Shown here: in pieces, positions 42,250 to 49,889 of the stretch
How the letters are laid out: every line of letters begins with the position of its first letter
Position numbering within the stretch: the first letter of the stretch is position 1
Program-made: the position numbers and the translations under genes
Notes under the pieces: model-generated
Told to the model about the DNA's origin: nothing
Database searches by the model: none
The model's input: only the letters and a program-made list of their open reading frames with translations
Source of the DNA: Bacillus massilioanorexius
GTDB taxonomy: Bacteria > Bacillota > Bacilli > Bacillales > DSM-1321
Length of the DNA: 64,000 nt
Assembly (NCBI RefSeq): GCF_902374955.1
Contig: NZ_CABKRX010000047.1
Span: forward strand, 1 to 64,000
Reading direction: 5' to 3'

Positions 42250-43131
42250 TTAGTATTTTTCTTGCAACTCTTTCATTAGGGCTTCTGCTTCTGCTTCAAA
42301 GTCAGGATTATGTTCCTCTGTTGGAGTACTGTTATTTTGGTTTTTAAGCCAATCTGGAACGATTTCTTGACGTTGATATCCTCTACTTGGTTTGTTCTGT
42401 TTATCTCGCTTGCATTGAACTACAAGTCGGTCAAATTGATCTCTTAACTTGTCCATTGATAAGATGTTCCCCTGCCAAAAAGAATCGTTTTGAGACCAAT
42501 TTATAAGGAATTTAATTTGTTCTTCAGTTCGTTTATCTCGTTCCATCATCAATCTAACTGTATTAGCCCATTTTTGAAGATTAGGCTTTTTATGTTCTGG
42601 ATTGTTTTCTAGTATTCTTTGAAATAAGAAATTAGCTAATTGAAAATAAATTGACGACTCGTCATAAGCTTGCTTATGATTTATATCTTTTTTATTATCA
42701 TTATTTTCATTGTTATCATTATTAACATTATTGTTTGTGTCTTTTTGTGGTTCTTTTGTGGTCTCCTTATGGTTCTTTTGTGGTTCTTTTGTGGTTTCTG
42801 AATTTTGATAATCGCTGTAGTGACATATGGTTAAGGTGGTTTTTTTCTTGTCTGTTTTTTTAACAATCATAGAGTCTTCTTCTAATAATTTTAAAAACGA
42901 CCTTACCTTAGTTTTTGACCATCCCCAACGATCCATAAGCTTTAATTCAGATGTTATGAAACTACCTCTTTCGACCACTATATATTCATTTCCAAGAAGC
43001 ACTTTATTATCTTTGTGATTAGCAAGTAATAATAAATCAATCCATGCTTCAAACTTTGAAAATGATCTTTTTTCTAAAAACAAAGGATGATCTTGAATCT
43101 TCCTGTGTAAACTAATCCACCCTTGATGCAT
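42250..43131 (-). CDS. DnaD-like phage replication initiator
   Basis: A 293-residue protein. The N-terminal winged helix (HQGWISLHRKIQDHPLFLEK, DRWGWSKTKVRSFLKLLEED) is typical of phage replication initiators, followed by a low-complexity linker of repeated Lys-Glu-Pro-Gln-Lys and Asn/Asp runs, and a C-terminal helical part (KWANTVRLMMERDKRTEEQI, WLKNQ). The start is ATG 43131 behind GGAGGTGTAAAG. It probably recruits the host helicase to the phage origin; a separate DnaC-type loader is missing. Confidence 0.78.
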   Translation of the reverse strand: MHQGWISLHRKIQDHPLFLEKRSFSKFEAWIDLLLLANHKDNKVLLGNEYIVVERGSFITSELKLMDRWGWSKTKVRSFLKLLEEDSMIVKKTDKKKTTLTICHYSDYQNSETTKEPQKNHKETTKEPQKDTNNNVNNDNNENNDNKKDINHKQAYDESSIYFQLANFLFQRILENNPEHKKPNLQKWANTVRLMMERDKRTEEQIKFLINWSQNDSFWQGNILSMDKLRDQFDRLVVQCKRDKQNKPSRGYQRQEIVPDWLKNQNNSTPTEEHNPDFEAEAEALMKELQEKY

Positions 43132-43256
43132 CTTTACACCTCCAAGATGCTTAATACCGAATAAACGTTCCATGTAGTCAATAGTCAATAGTTGATATAT
43201 AATTGACCACAAGAACATTAGAATTAACAAATCAACCTGTCTAGTTGTTGCAGCAA

Positions 43257-43976
43257 CTAGGCATTTTTCTTTTCCAAGAACTTATTTATGAAATAGATTT
43301 GACCTTTTCCTGTTACTTTAGGTGTGTACTTTGTATTCGGAACTCCATCACTTCCAGTATGAATATGCGTGCTAACTTCGAATAAACTCAGTTCCATAGA
43401 TCGTTGTGTTGGTTTATTCCAAAATGGTTTACTTTTACAAAGATACTCATTTTCTCTAAGCCATTTAAATAGCCTCTGTTGTCCTATCTCAATTCCTTTT
43501 TGAGCTAATAAAATCGCTAAGTCTTTTACTAGAATACAAGTTTTGCTAACTGAAATAGCTTCAGCAAAGAATACTTTAGGCTTGTCCTCTTCTATTTTTG
43601 TAGATAACTCTAATACTTTTTTATCTGCATATTCTAAAGCTCGCTTCATAACCATTTCTGGACTATTCCACATTTTTTCAAGTTGTAAAAAATACTGTCT
43701 AGCTTGTTTACCTTTTTCTGTACGTTGAATCATTGATATTTCTTTTGCCATGTCTAATTTCAAATGATGTTCATATTGTTCTACGCTATTTCCTTGAGCT
43801 GTTACTCTTTTTTGAGTAAGAGTAATATAATCTACATTTTCTGCGAATCCAAAAGCAAGCATTCTTTCAAACCAGTCATTATATCTGGTTTTCACTCCCA
43901 AAAACTCATGCAACTCACGACCACTAATAATAATGTCTCCATTTTTATCATTTGATGTTTTAATTAATTCGTTCAT
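43257..43976 (-). CDS. ant: Phage antirepressor (AntA plus KilAC)
   Basis: A 239-residue antirepressor. The AntA domain spans about residues 13-90 (ISGRELHEFLGVKTRYNDWF, VDYITLTQKRVT) and the KilAC domain the C-terminal 110 (DLAILLAQKGIEIGQQRLFK, YTPKVTGKGQIYFINKFL). It would counter the CI-type repressor during induction. The ATG follows GGGAGGTAAATGA. Confidence 0.9.
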   Translation of the reverse strand: MNELIKTSNDKNGDIIISGRELHEFLGVKTRYNDWFERMLAFGFAENVDYITLTQKRVTAQGNSVEQYEHHLKLDMAKEISMIQRTEKGKQARQYFLQLEKMWNSPEMVMKRALEYADKKVLELSTKIEEDKPKVFFAEAISVSKTCILVKDLAILLAQKGIEIGQQRLFKWLRENEYLCKSKPFWNKPTQRSMELSLFEVSTHIHTGSDGVPNTKYTPKVTGKGQIYFINKFLEKKNA

Positions 43977-43988
43977 TCATTTACCTCC

Positions 43989-44270
43989 CTAATATTCTTT
44001 AGCAGTTTTCAGATGTTCGTGTATCCCAAACAAATTATAATTATCAGAGTTTGCCACTATTACTTTTTGACAATCAGCTTTGTTAACTACTTCAACAGGA
44101 ACTGGCATCACACCAGTATTATTGTAATAGATCTTGTTTTTATTTAATTTTTCTTCTGTATAAATTCCTGCTTTTTTTATGTCCATGTAATAACCAGAAT
44201 TATTAGGCCCCCACCATATATATTGATCACCTTTTGACCACTTTAGTGATAAGAGATAGTATTCTCTCAC
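43989..44270 (-). CDS. Hypothetical phage protein
   Basis: A 93-residue protein rich in Tyr, Trp and Asn (LSLKWSKGDQYIWWGPNNSG, GYYMDIKKAGIYTEEKL). The GTG start overlaps the stop of the small membrane gene (GTGA). This type occurs in many Firmicute phages close to the antirepressor; no function is known to me. Confidence 0.55.
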   Translation of the reverse strand: MREYYLLSLKWSKGDQYIWWGPNNSGYYMDIKKAGIYTEEKLNKNKIYYNNTGVMPVPVEVVNKADCQKVIVANSDNYNLFGIHEHLKTAKEY

Positions 44271-44365
44271 TCATTTCCCTCCTTCTGTAATCCCCCAATC
44301 ATCATTCCAATACCAAGTGCGGCAACCAGAAACATATAAAATCCACATAATTCAGAAATATCCAA
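44267..44365 (-). CDS. Small membrane protein, 32 residues
   Basis: A 32-residue protein with a single membrane helix (CGFYMFLVAALGIGMMIGGL). The TTG start follows GGAGGAATGTAG; its stop overlaps the next gene start. Probably a real early gene because of the strong RBS and coupling. Confidence 0.5.
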   Translation of the reverse strand: MDISELCGFYMFLVAALGIGMMIGGLQKEGNE

Positions 44366-44433
44366 CTACATTCCTCCTTTTGATTTTTAGAACTTAAATC
44401 TTTCCTCAAATTCTGCAATAGTGGTAAAAAAAA

Positions 44434-44652
44434 TTATTTTGCTGAATTCATTTCAAATTTCTTTATATTATCCAAATCAGAAAAATCTTTACCTATATTT
44501 CTTTTAAGAAAATCATCAACTTCATATTTTGGAACTTTTAGCTGCCCAAGCTTCAGAACATTTAAATGTCCGCCTTTAATAAGTGCATAAACTAAAGAGG
44601 TATTACATTTAAAAAGTTTTGACACTTCCTTTACTGTAAATAGAACTTCCAT
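44434..44652 (-). CDS. Excisionase-like HTH protein
   Basis: A 72-residue winged-helix protein of the DNA-binding-domain/excisionase type: VLFTVKEVSKLFKCNTSLVY, LIKGGHLNVLKLGQLKVPKYEV. The start is ATG 44652 behind AAGGTGAACAAT. As second gene of the lytic operon it is a candidate Xis or regulator. Confidence 0.75.
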   Translation of the reverse strand: MEVLFTVKEVSKLFKCNTSLVYALIKGGHLNVLKLGQLKVPKYEVDDFLKRNIGKDFSDLDNIKKFEMNSAK

Positions 44653-44668
44653 ATTGTTCACCTTCATT

Positions 44669-44854
44669 TCACTGATAATTAAATCCAAGGATTTCAGAAA
44701 TTTTTTTCTTGTATTTTTCGCCTTTTCTATTACCTTTAACTATGTCCGACAAATAAGAAACTGAAATTCCGACTGTTTTCGCGACTTCTGTTAATGTCAT
44801 TTCTTTAATAATTAGTCCCGTTTTAACGCTGATTTGAAATTGCTTTTTATCCAC
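44669..44854 (-). CDS. Cro-like XRE regulator
   Basis: A 61-residue HTH protein (LTEVAKTVGISVSYLSDIVK, KKKISEILGFNY). First gene of the leftward early transcript, as for Cro. The GTG at 44854 is eight bases after TAGGAGG and is the likely start. Confidence 0.82.
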   Translation of the reverse strand: MDKKQFQISVKTGLIIKEMTLTEVAKTVGISVSYLSDIVKGNRKGEKYKKKISEILGFNYQ

Positions 44855-45049
44855 CTTCATCACCTCCTAAAAATTTACATGAGAAAATTTTCGCTAATTC
44901 ATTGACTGAAAATTAGACTATATGCTAATATATAAGCAGGCAAAGATACAGAAAATGACAAAATAAAACATATCGCTCCCCAGCGCATTATTGTTTGTAT
45001 TTTTTCAATTTTCGCTGTATTTTCTGCAAATAAAAAAGCTTATATTTGA

Positions 45050-45078
45050 ATCTTAATAGACTACAGACTAATTGTCAA
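45050..45078 (-). promoter_or_regulatory. Leftward early promoter
   Basis: On the minus strand: TTGACA (45073-45078), a 17-base spacer and TAAGAT (45050-45055). It directs transcription into the Cro-like gene with a leader of about 190 bases. An operator copy lies in the spacer. Confidence 0.85.
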
Positions 45079-45102
45079 CATCTATTTTTAGTCTACAGAC
45101 TA
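45057..45102. promoter_or_regulatory. Prophage operator pair
   Basis: TAGTCTACAGACTA at 45089-45102 is a perfect 6-bp inverted repeat around AC; TAGACTACAGACTA at 45057-45070 differs by one base. A weaker related sequence (TTAGACTATATGCTAA) is near 44913. The copies overlap the leftward promoter and the start region of the repressor transcript, so they are the likely CI/Cro sites. Confidence 0.75.
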
Positions 45103-45132
45103 TTTTTTTCAAATGCCGAGAGGTGACAGATA

Positions 45133-45549
45133 ATGACTTTGGTGCAAAAGATTAAATATTTGTGTAAACAAAGAAAAAAAACAATTGCTTCGTTGGAAAG
45201 AGATCTTGAGTTTGGTAATGGAACTATTAGGAAATGGGATAAGGCCTACCCATCAGCAGATAAATTGAAAAAAGTTGCTGACTATTTTGGTGTAACAACT
45301 GATTATTTATTAAATGAATCAGAAGACACAACTACAATAATATCTACTCTATCTAAAAAAGACCGAGACGATATTGAGAAGAGAATTATCGAAATACGAA
45401 ACGACCTTACTGATTCAGACGGGTTGATGTTTTCTGGTGAACCGATGAGCGATGAAGCCAAGGAATCGCTCATGTCTGCAATGGAATATATAGTTACTCA
45501 AACAAAAATCATTAATAAGAAGTACACACCTAAAAAACACCGTAAGTGA
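45133..45549 (+). CDS. CI-type XRE repressor
   Basis: A 138-residue repressor: N-terminal HTH (KKTIASLERDLEFGNGTIRK, LKKVADYFGVTTDYLLN) and an acidic C-terminal region of 60 residues. It lacks a LexA-type peptidase domain, which fits control through the neighbouring ImmA-type protease. The start follows GAGAGGTGACAGATA. Confidence 0.88.
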   Translation: MTLVQKIKYLCKQRKKTIASLERDLEFGNGTIRKWDKAYPSADKLKKVADYFGVTTDYLLNESEDTTTIISTLSKKDRDDIEKRIIEIRNDLTDSDGLMFSGEPMSDEAKESLMSAMEYIVTQTKIINKKYTPKKHRK

Positions 45550-45570
45550 AATTAGATCGGAGTGTCATTT

Positions 45571-46011
45571 GTGAAATACTACGTCAGAAACATAGTTCAA
45601 CATCTTATTAAGAAATACAATACAAGCAATCCGTACGAACTAGCCGATTGTTTAAATGTGCATATAGTAATGTGGGATCTACATCGTGAAATATTAGGAT
45701 TCTACAAGTATGAAAAACGAACAAAGTGGATTTTTATTAATTCAAATTTAAGCGACATTGAAAAAGATATTACTTGTTATCATGAATTAGGACATAGTGT
45801 TTTGCATCCACGATTTAACACTCCGCATCTTAGAAGAGACACGATGTTTTCAGTGTCAAAACTAGAAAAAGAAGCTAATTTATTTACGGTAGAACTTCTA
45901 TTACCTGATGACTTATGGAATGAGTACCTAGCTAATTTCAATAACTTAGAAGCAATCAGCCAACACACGAACATACCTATTGAATTATTAAAACTAAAAT
46001 TAGGATTTTAG
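45571..46011 (+). CDS. ImmA/IrrE family metallopeptidase
   Basis: A 146-residue zinc protease: CYHELGHSVLHP gives the HExGH site and LEKEANLFTVELLLP the downstream Glu ligand. In ICEBs1 and related elements ImmA cleaves the repressor after DNA damage. The GTG at 45571 is used because GGAGTGTCATTT lies before it. It is directly downstream of the repressor. Confidence 0.9.
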   Translation: MKYYVRNIVQHLIKKYNTSNPYELADCLNVHIVMWDLHREILGFYKYEKRTKWIFINSNLSDIEKDITCYHELGHSVLHPRFNTPHLRRDTMFSVSKLEKEANLFTVELLLPDDLWNEYLANFNNLEAISQHTNIPIELLKLKLGF

Positions 46012-46021
46012 GAGTGATTTC

Positions 46022-47152
46022 ATGCAAGGCGGAGTTAGAAAAAGAGGTAGTTCTTGGTACTATTATTTTGAAGCAGGGAAAATAGATGGAAAAAGAAAAA
46101 AAATAGAACGCAAAGGAGGCAAAACAAAAAAAGAAGCACAAATAGCTTTAAGAAACGCTATCGCTGAATTAGAAAATACAGGATCACCTTTATTAGAATC
46201 GAATATAAGTGTTGCTGACTATTTTAATTATTGGTTTGATAATTACGTGCTTACAAATTGTAAATATAACACTCAACAATACTACAGAAGAATCATTGAT
46301 GGTCACATTGTACCCTCCTTCGGAAGTTTAAAACTAAAACAAGTTACTTCAAAAAGATTACAAGAGTTCATTAATAAAAAATATCTTGAGGGGTATGCAA
46401 AAAGTAGTGTTGCAGCTATGTTAGGGGTAATAAAAAAAGGATTTCGTATGGCAAATAAACCGTATAAGTTTATTAAAAATAGCCCAGCAGAAGAAGTAAA
46501 ATTACCTTCATATAGTAAAGATTTTGATGATGATAATTTAAAAATTATCAGTAAAGATGATTTTGCTTGTATAATGAACAGATTCCCAGAGAATAGCACT
46601 TTCTATATACCTCTGCAAATTGCTTTTCATACAGGCATGAGAGCATCAGAAGTATGCGGTTTAACATGGAGTAACGTAGATTTCGAAAAAAAAATCATTA
46701 AAATACGAAGTATTATGATTTTAAAAAAAGGAAAAATTGACATTGGTACTCCCAAAACTCCAGCATCAAAAAGGAATATATTAATTGGAGCTAAGCTTCT
46801 TGAAATACTAAAAAAGCATAAAAATAAGCAAGAAGAAAACAAAGAGAAATATGGCGAATACTATATAGAGTCAGATTATGTATGCACTAGAGAAAACGGG
46901 AAAATAGTAACAATGGACACAATAAAATACCTTAGTAGGGTAATTAATTATGAATTAATGATACCTTTTAATTTTCATTCTTTGAGACATACCCACGCAA
47001 CAATGCTTATAGAAGCTGGGGTCAATATTAAATATGTTCAAAAAAGATTAGGACACGACAAAATTAGTACTACTCTAGACACATATTCCCACGTTACTGA
47101 ATCGATGGAAGAAACAAGTATTAAAACTTTCGAAAACTTCATCGAAGAATAG
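46022..47152 (+). CDS. int: Prophage integrase (tyrosine recombinase)
   Basis: A 376-residue integrase with an arm-binding N-terminus (GVRKRGSSWYYYFEAGKIDG), a SAM-like core-binding domain and a catalytic domain with Arg in HTGMRASEVCGL, HSLRHTHA (HxxR), LGHDKIS and Tyr in TLDTYSHVT. The stop is 83 bases from the attR core and its arm-type candidates lie between. It should join attP to the 3' end of rlmCD. Confidence 0.96.
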   Translation: MQGGVRKRGSSWYYYFEAGKIDGKRKKIERKGGKTKKEAQIALRNAIAELENTGSPLLESNISVADYFNYWFDNYVLTNCKYNTQQYYRRIIDGHIVPSFGSLKLKQVTSKRLQEFINKKYLEGYAKSSVAAMLGVIKKGFRMANKPYKFIKNSPAEEVKLPSYSKDFDDDNLKIISKDDFACIMNRFPENSTFYIPLQIAFHTGMRASEVCGLTWSNVDFEKKIIKIRSIMILKKGKIDIGTPKTPASKRNILIGAKLLEILKKHKNKQEENKEKYGEYYIESDYVCTRENGKIVTMDTIKYLSRVINYELMIPFNFHSLRHTHATMLIEAGVNIKYVQKRLGHDKISTTLDTYSHVTESMEETSIKTFENFIEE

Positions 47153-47155
47153 TAT

Positions 47156-47194
47156 TGCCACCATGCCATTTAACACGGTGGCAAATAGGTGGCA
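47156..47194. promoter_or_regulatory. Probable integrase arm-type sites near attR
   Basis: TGCCACC (47156), ACGGTGGCA (47175-47183) and GGTGGCA (47188-47194). The 9-mer ACGGTGGCA is identical to the one at 12703, on the other side of the element. Confidence 0.55.
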
Positions 47195-47234
47195 AATGAC
47201 TAAAATACCAAGGTAAAACATCTTGAAAACACTA

Positions 47235-48605
47235 TTATACCAACTCTAACAACGCGACCGTCTCCACATGTGTCGTTTGCGGGAACATATCAACCGGCTG
47301 AACTTCACAAGTTTGATAGCCACCATCTTCTAGGATACGGAGGTCACGTGCTAATGTTCCTGGATTACATGAAACATATACGACCTTCTTCGGTTTCATA
47401 GCTTGTATAGTATTCAATAATGATTCTTCACAGCCTTTACGTGGTGGATCGACTACAATAACATCTGCTTTAATACCTTCTTTATACCATTCAGTAATAA
47501 CTGTTTCTGCCGGGCCTGCTTCAAATTCTACATTGGTAATGTTGTTGCTTTTCGCATTTTCACGTGCATCACGGACAGCATCTTCAACAATTTCAACCCC
47601 GTACACTTTTTTCGCTTTTTGAGCTAAGAACAGTGAGATTGTTCCAATTCCACAATAAGCATCGATTACAGTTTCTTCTCCTGTTAAACCAGCAAATTCT
47701 AATGCTTTGTCATATAACACTTTTGTTTGAACAGGATTCACCTGGAAAAATGATCTTGGTGAAATCGCAAATTTAATATCTCCAATGGTATCGGTAATTG
47801 TCGCTTTTCCCCATAATGTAAGTGAACGATCTCCTAAAATCACATTCGTACGTTTTACATTAATGTTTTGTACGATACTTTTTACATTCGGAATTGCTTT
47901 GACAATATCTTTTACAATTTCATCTTTATTCGGTAAAGTTCTTGTACGTGTTACTAAAACGATCATAATCTCGCCTGTTTCTTTTGCCCAACGAACGACG
48001 ATGTGACGAAGTACACCTTTATGATCTTTTTCATAATAAGGAGCTACCCCATTGTTTACACAAATATTTTTCACTTTAATTACGATGGAATCATCCATAG
48101 ATAGTTCTACACCGCAGTTTGTCATATCTACGATTTCATGAGTACGTTTTTTATAATATCCTGCCACAACTCGACCTTTTTGTTCACCAACTGGTACTTG
48201 AACCTTATTGCGATATTGCCATGGATTCTCCATACCTAATACTGAATGAACCTTAACATCCTTTAACCCACCAATACGCTCTAAAGCATCACGCACTTGT
48301 TTTTCTTTTGCCTTTAATTGTCCTTCATAGCTTAAATGTAATAGCTGTGCGCCTCCACATTCTTTATGAAGGGAACAAGGATATTCTACTCGGTCTGGAC
48401 TTTCTTCTATTAATTCTTCTAAGCGACCAAAGCCATAGCCTTTATTTGCTTTTACAACACGAACTTTTGCTTTTTCACCTGGTAAAGCAAAAGGTACGAA
48501 TAATGGATAACCATCTACTTTCGCTACCCCTGATCCATCCGTCGTTAAATCTTCAAATTGAACAGTCACTATATCATTTTTCGAGACTGGAGCATTTTTC
48601 TTCAT
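47235..48605 (-). CDS. rlmCD: 23S rRNA (uracil-5-)-methyltransferase RlmCD (YefA-type)
   Basis: A 456-residue SAM-dependent RNA methyltransferase. An N-terminal TRAM domain (VQFEDLTTDGSGVAKVDGYP), a Cys cluster (CSLHKECGG), then FFQVNPVQT, DAYCGIGTISL, VDPPRKGC and the catalytic Cys in YVSCNPGTLARDL. It makes 5-methyluridine in 23S rRNA. The prophage replaces the native end: here it stops after Glu-Leu-Val, whereas the left flank shows that the uninterrupted gene would add Tyr-Val-Lys-Pro-Lys. The enzyme should remain active. Confidence 0.92.
   Translation of the reverse strand: MKKNAPVSKNDIVTVQFEDLTTDGSGVAKVDGYPLFVPFALPGEKAKVRVVKANKGYGFGRLEELIEESPDRVEYPCSLHKECGGAQLLHLSYEGQLKAKEKQVRDALERIGGLKDVKVHSVLGMENPWQYRNKVQVPVGEQKGRVVAGYYKKRTHEIVDMTNCGVELSMDDSIVIKVKNICVNNGVAPYYEKDHKGVLRHIVVRWAKETGEIMIVLVTRTRTLPNKDEIVKDIVKAIPNVKSIVQNINVKRTNVILGDRSLTLWGKATITDTIGDIKFAISPRSFFQVNPVQTKVLYDKALEFAGLTGEETVIDAYCGIGTISLFLAQKAKKVYGVEIVEDAVRDARENAKSNNITNVEFEAGPAETVITEWYKEGIKADVIVVDPPRKGCEESLLNTIQAMKPKKVVYVSCNPGTLARDLRILEDGGYQTCEVQPVDMFPQTTHVETVALLELV
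47236..47279. repeat. attR, 44-bp core repeat
   Basis: Identical to 12523-12566. It lies inside rlmCD and includes its last 14 sense codons; the stop codon TAA straddles the prophage-side boundary (47235-47237). Confidence 0.95.
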
Positions 48606-48758
48606 TTGTTCAACTTCCTTTTCTATTGTTTAAGGAGTATTCAAAGCTTAAACAACTTTGAAATTCTCTCATATTGCCTATTCCTAATACAGACTAGCAT
48701 GATTTTACCATAAAGACCTGCCACAATAAAGAAAGCGAACTATAATGCCGCTGTTCTC

Positions 48759-48863
48759 ATTCAACTTTTCCATGAAGTGATTCAACTTTAACTGTTTTTC
48801 ATTCAGCTTTCGACGAAAACGATTCAACTCTTGATCATTTTGGTTCAACTTCCCGTAACTAAG
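48759..48863. repeat. Five-unit repeat with exact 21-bp period (ATTCAACTT family)
   Basis: Units start at 48759, 48780, 48801, 48822 and 48843, each 21 bases. The first nine bases are (A/G)TTCA(A/G)CTT or CTC; the other twelve vary. The unit sequence is unrelated to the AGTAAA family, yet the period is the same. It lies upstream of rlmCD. Confidence 0.8.
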
Positions 48864-48876
48864 CATTTTCCCACAC

Positions 48877-48900
48877 AAAAAAGCCGTCCGCAGACGACTT
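48877..48900 (-). terminator. Terminator of the hydrolase gene
   Basis: On the minus strand AAGTCGTC-TGCG-GACGGCTT followed by TTTT, six bases after the hydrolase stop. Confidence 0.85.
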
Positions 48901-48905
48901 TCCTC

Positions 48906-49709
48906 TTAGCTTGATTTCACTGGAATTATCCTATTTTTATTGTTTAGCATAAAGTGTATGCTTTTTTCGTTAAAAATTTGTGATTGATCAATGTTACATA
49001 CATGACCTGCATTTTCAATACATTCTAATCTCACATAATAGTTCGTCTTTAAGACTACATCCTCGACTAAATCAAGAAATAAATAATCTTGTTCTCCCAT
49101 AATAAAGAGAGTTGGAATGTCTTTAAAATCCTGTTGTAGCTCCTTTAAAAAAGGGCTTACATTTTGTGTTAAAGAGAACCATTTAATAAATTGTTTTTGG
49201 CACATTCCTTTTGCTTGTTCCACAAACGTAATGCGAGCTTCTTTATGATTTTTGCGTGGCATAATAATCCAAGCAAATAAGCGATAAATCCACATATACG
49301 GTAGTACATACTTGCCGATATGTCCGAGGGTTAAATAACACTTTGTTCGAAGGTTAATCCCTGTAATAGCTCCACCTAAAACCATTGATTCTACTCGCTT
49401 AGGATATTGCTGAGCAATGGTTTGAATGACAATAGTTCCTAAAGATATCCCAACAAAATGAGAAGTTCTTATATTCAAATGATCTAACACTGCCATTACT
49501 TCATTAGAAAGAGTAATAAAATTATCTTCCTTCTTCCAATGGACCTTTTGAGATTTTCCATGTCCACGTAAATCAATGAGTAAGACATTAAATTGCTTTT
49601 TATAATCTCTCAATTGTTTAAACCAAACGGCAGAGTTTCCACCAGCACCGTGTATTAACGTTACCCAAGGTTTATTTTCAGCCAGGTAATGCGTACGATA
49701 ATGCAGCAC
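48906..49709 (-). CDS. Alpha/beta hydrolase
   Basis: A 267-residue alpha/beta-hydrolase: LIHGAGGNSAVW, IDLRGHGKS, the nucleophile elbow VGISLGT (Ser), and ENAGHVCNID with the catalytic His. The GTG start follows AAGGGTGTTAAT. Reaction unknown. It lies between rlmCD and dgkB, an insertion relative to the B. subtilis order. Confidence 0.78.
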   Translation of the reverse strand: MLHYRTHYLAENKPWVTLIHGAGGNSAVWFKQLRDYKKQFNVLLIDLRGHGKSQKVHWKKEDNFITLSNEVMAVLDHLNIRTSHFVGISLGTIVIQTIAQQYPKRVESMVLGGAITGINLRTKCYLTLGHIGKYVLPYMWIYRLFAWIIMPRKNHKEARITFVEQAKGMCQKQFIKWFSLTQNVSPFLKELQQDFKDIPTLFIMGEQDYLFLDLVEDVVLKTNYYVRLECIENAGHVCNIDQSQIFNEKSIHFMLNNKNRIIPVKSS

Positions 49710-49889
49710 ATTAACACCCTTTCAAAATAGGATCTTACAATACAATTTGAGTATAATAGAATCCTTCACAAATCAATAGTGGTTAATTAAGACAATTTTC
49801 TTTCACACCAATTTCACAAATCATATGTTTTTAACATAAAAAAGAGCGTCCTCTTTAACTTTTGAGAAACACTCTCTTATTAGGTTATA

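Larger units (their letters stand above)
12523..47279. mobile_element. Intact-looking siphovirus-type prophage integrated in the 3' end of rlmCD
   Basis: A 34.8-kb element bounded by identical 44-bp repeats. The gene order is the classic temperate siphophage order: integrase, ImmA and repressor on the plus strand near attR; then leftward Cro, antirepressor, replication, SSB, RusA, late regulator, TerS/TerL, portal, protease, HK97 capsid, connectors, tail tube, frameshifted tail chaperone, tape measure, Dit, tail tip, holin and endolysin; then an accessory segment before attL. No frameshift or truncation was found in structural genes, so it may be inducible. The FtsK plus replication-relaxation pair near attL recalls Wbeta/Gamma-type Bacillus phages. 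Confidence 0.95.

Noticed and set aside
47236..47279. tRNA gene as the attachment site
   Set aside because: No tRNA-like fold; the core is coding sequence of rlmCD.
49846..49880. Terminator downstream of dgkB
   Set aside because: AAGAGCGTC and ACACTCTCTT pair only with a bulge and the U run is short, so it was not listed as a feature.
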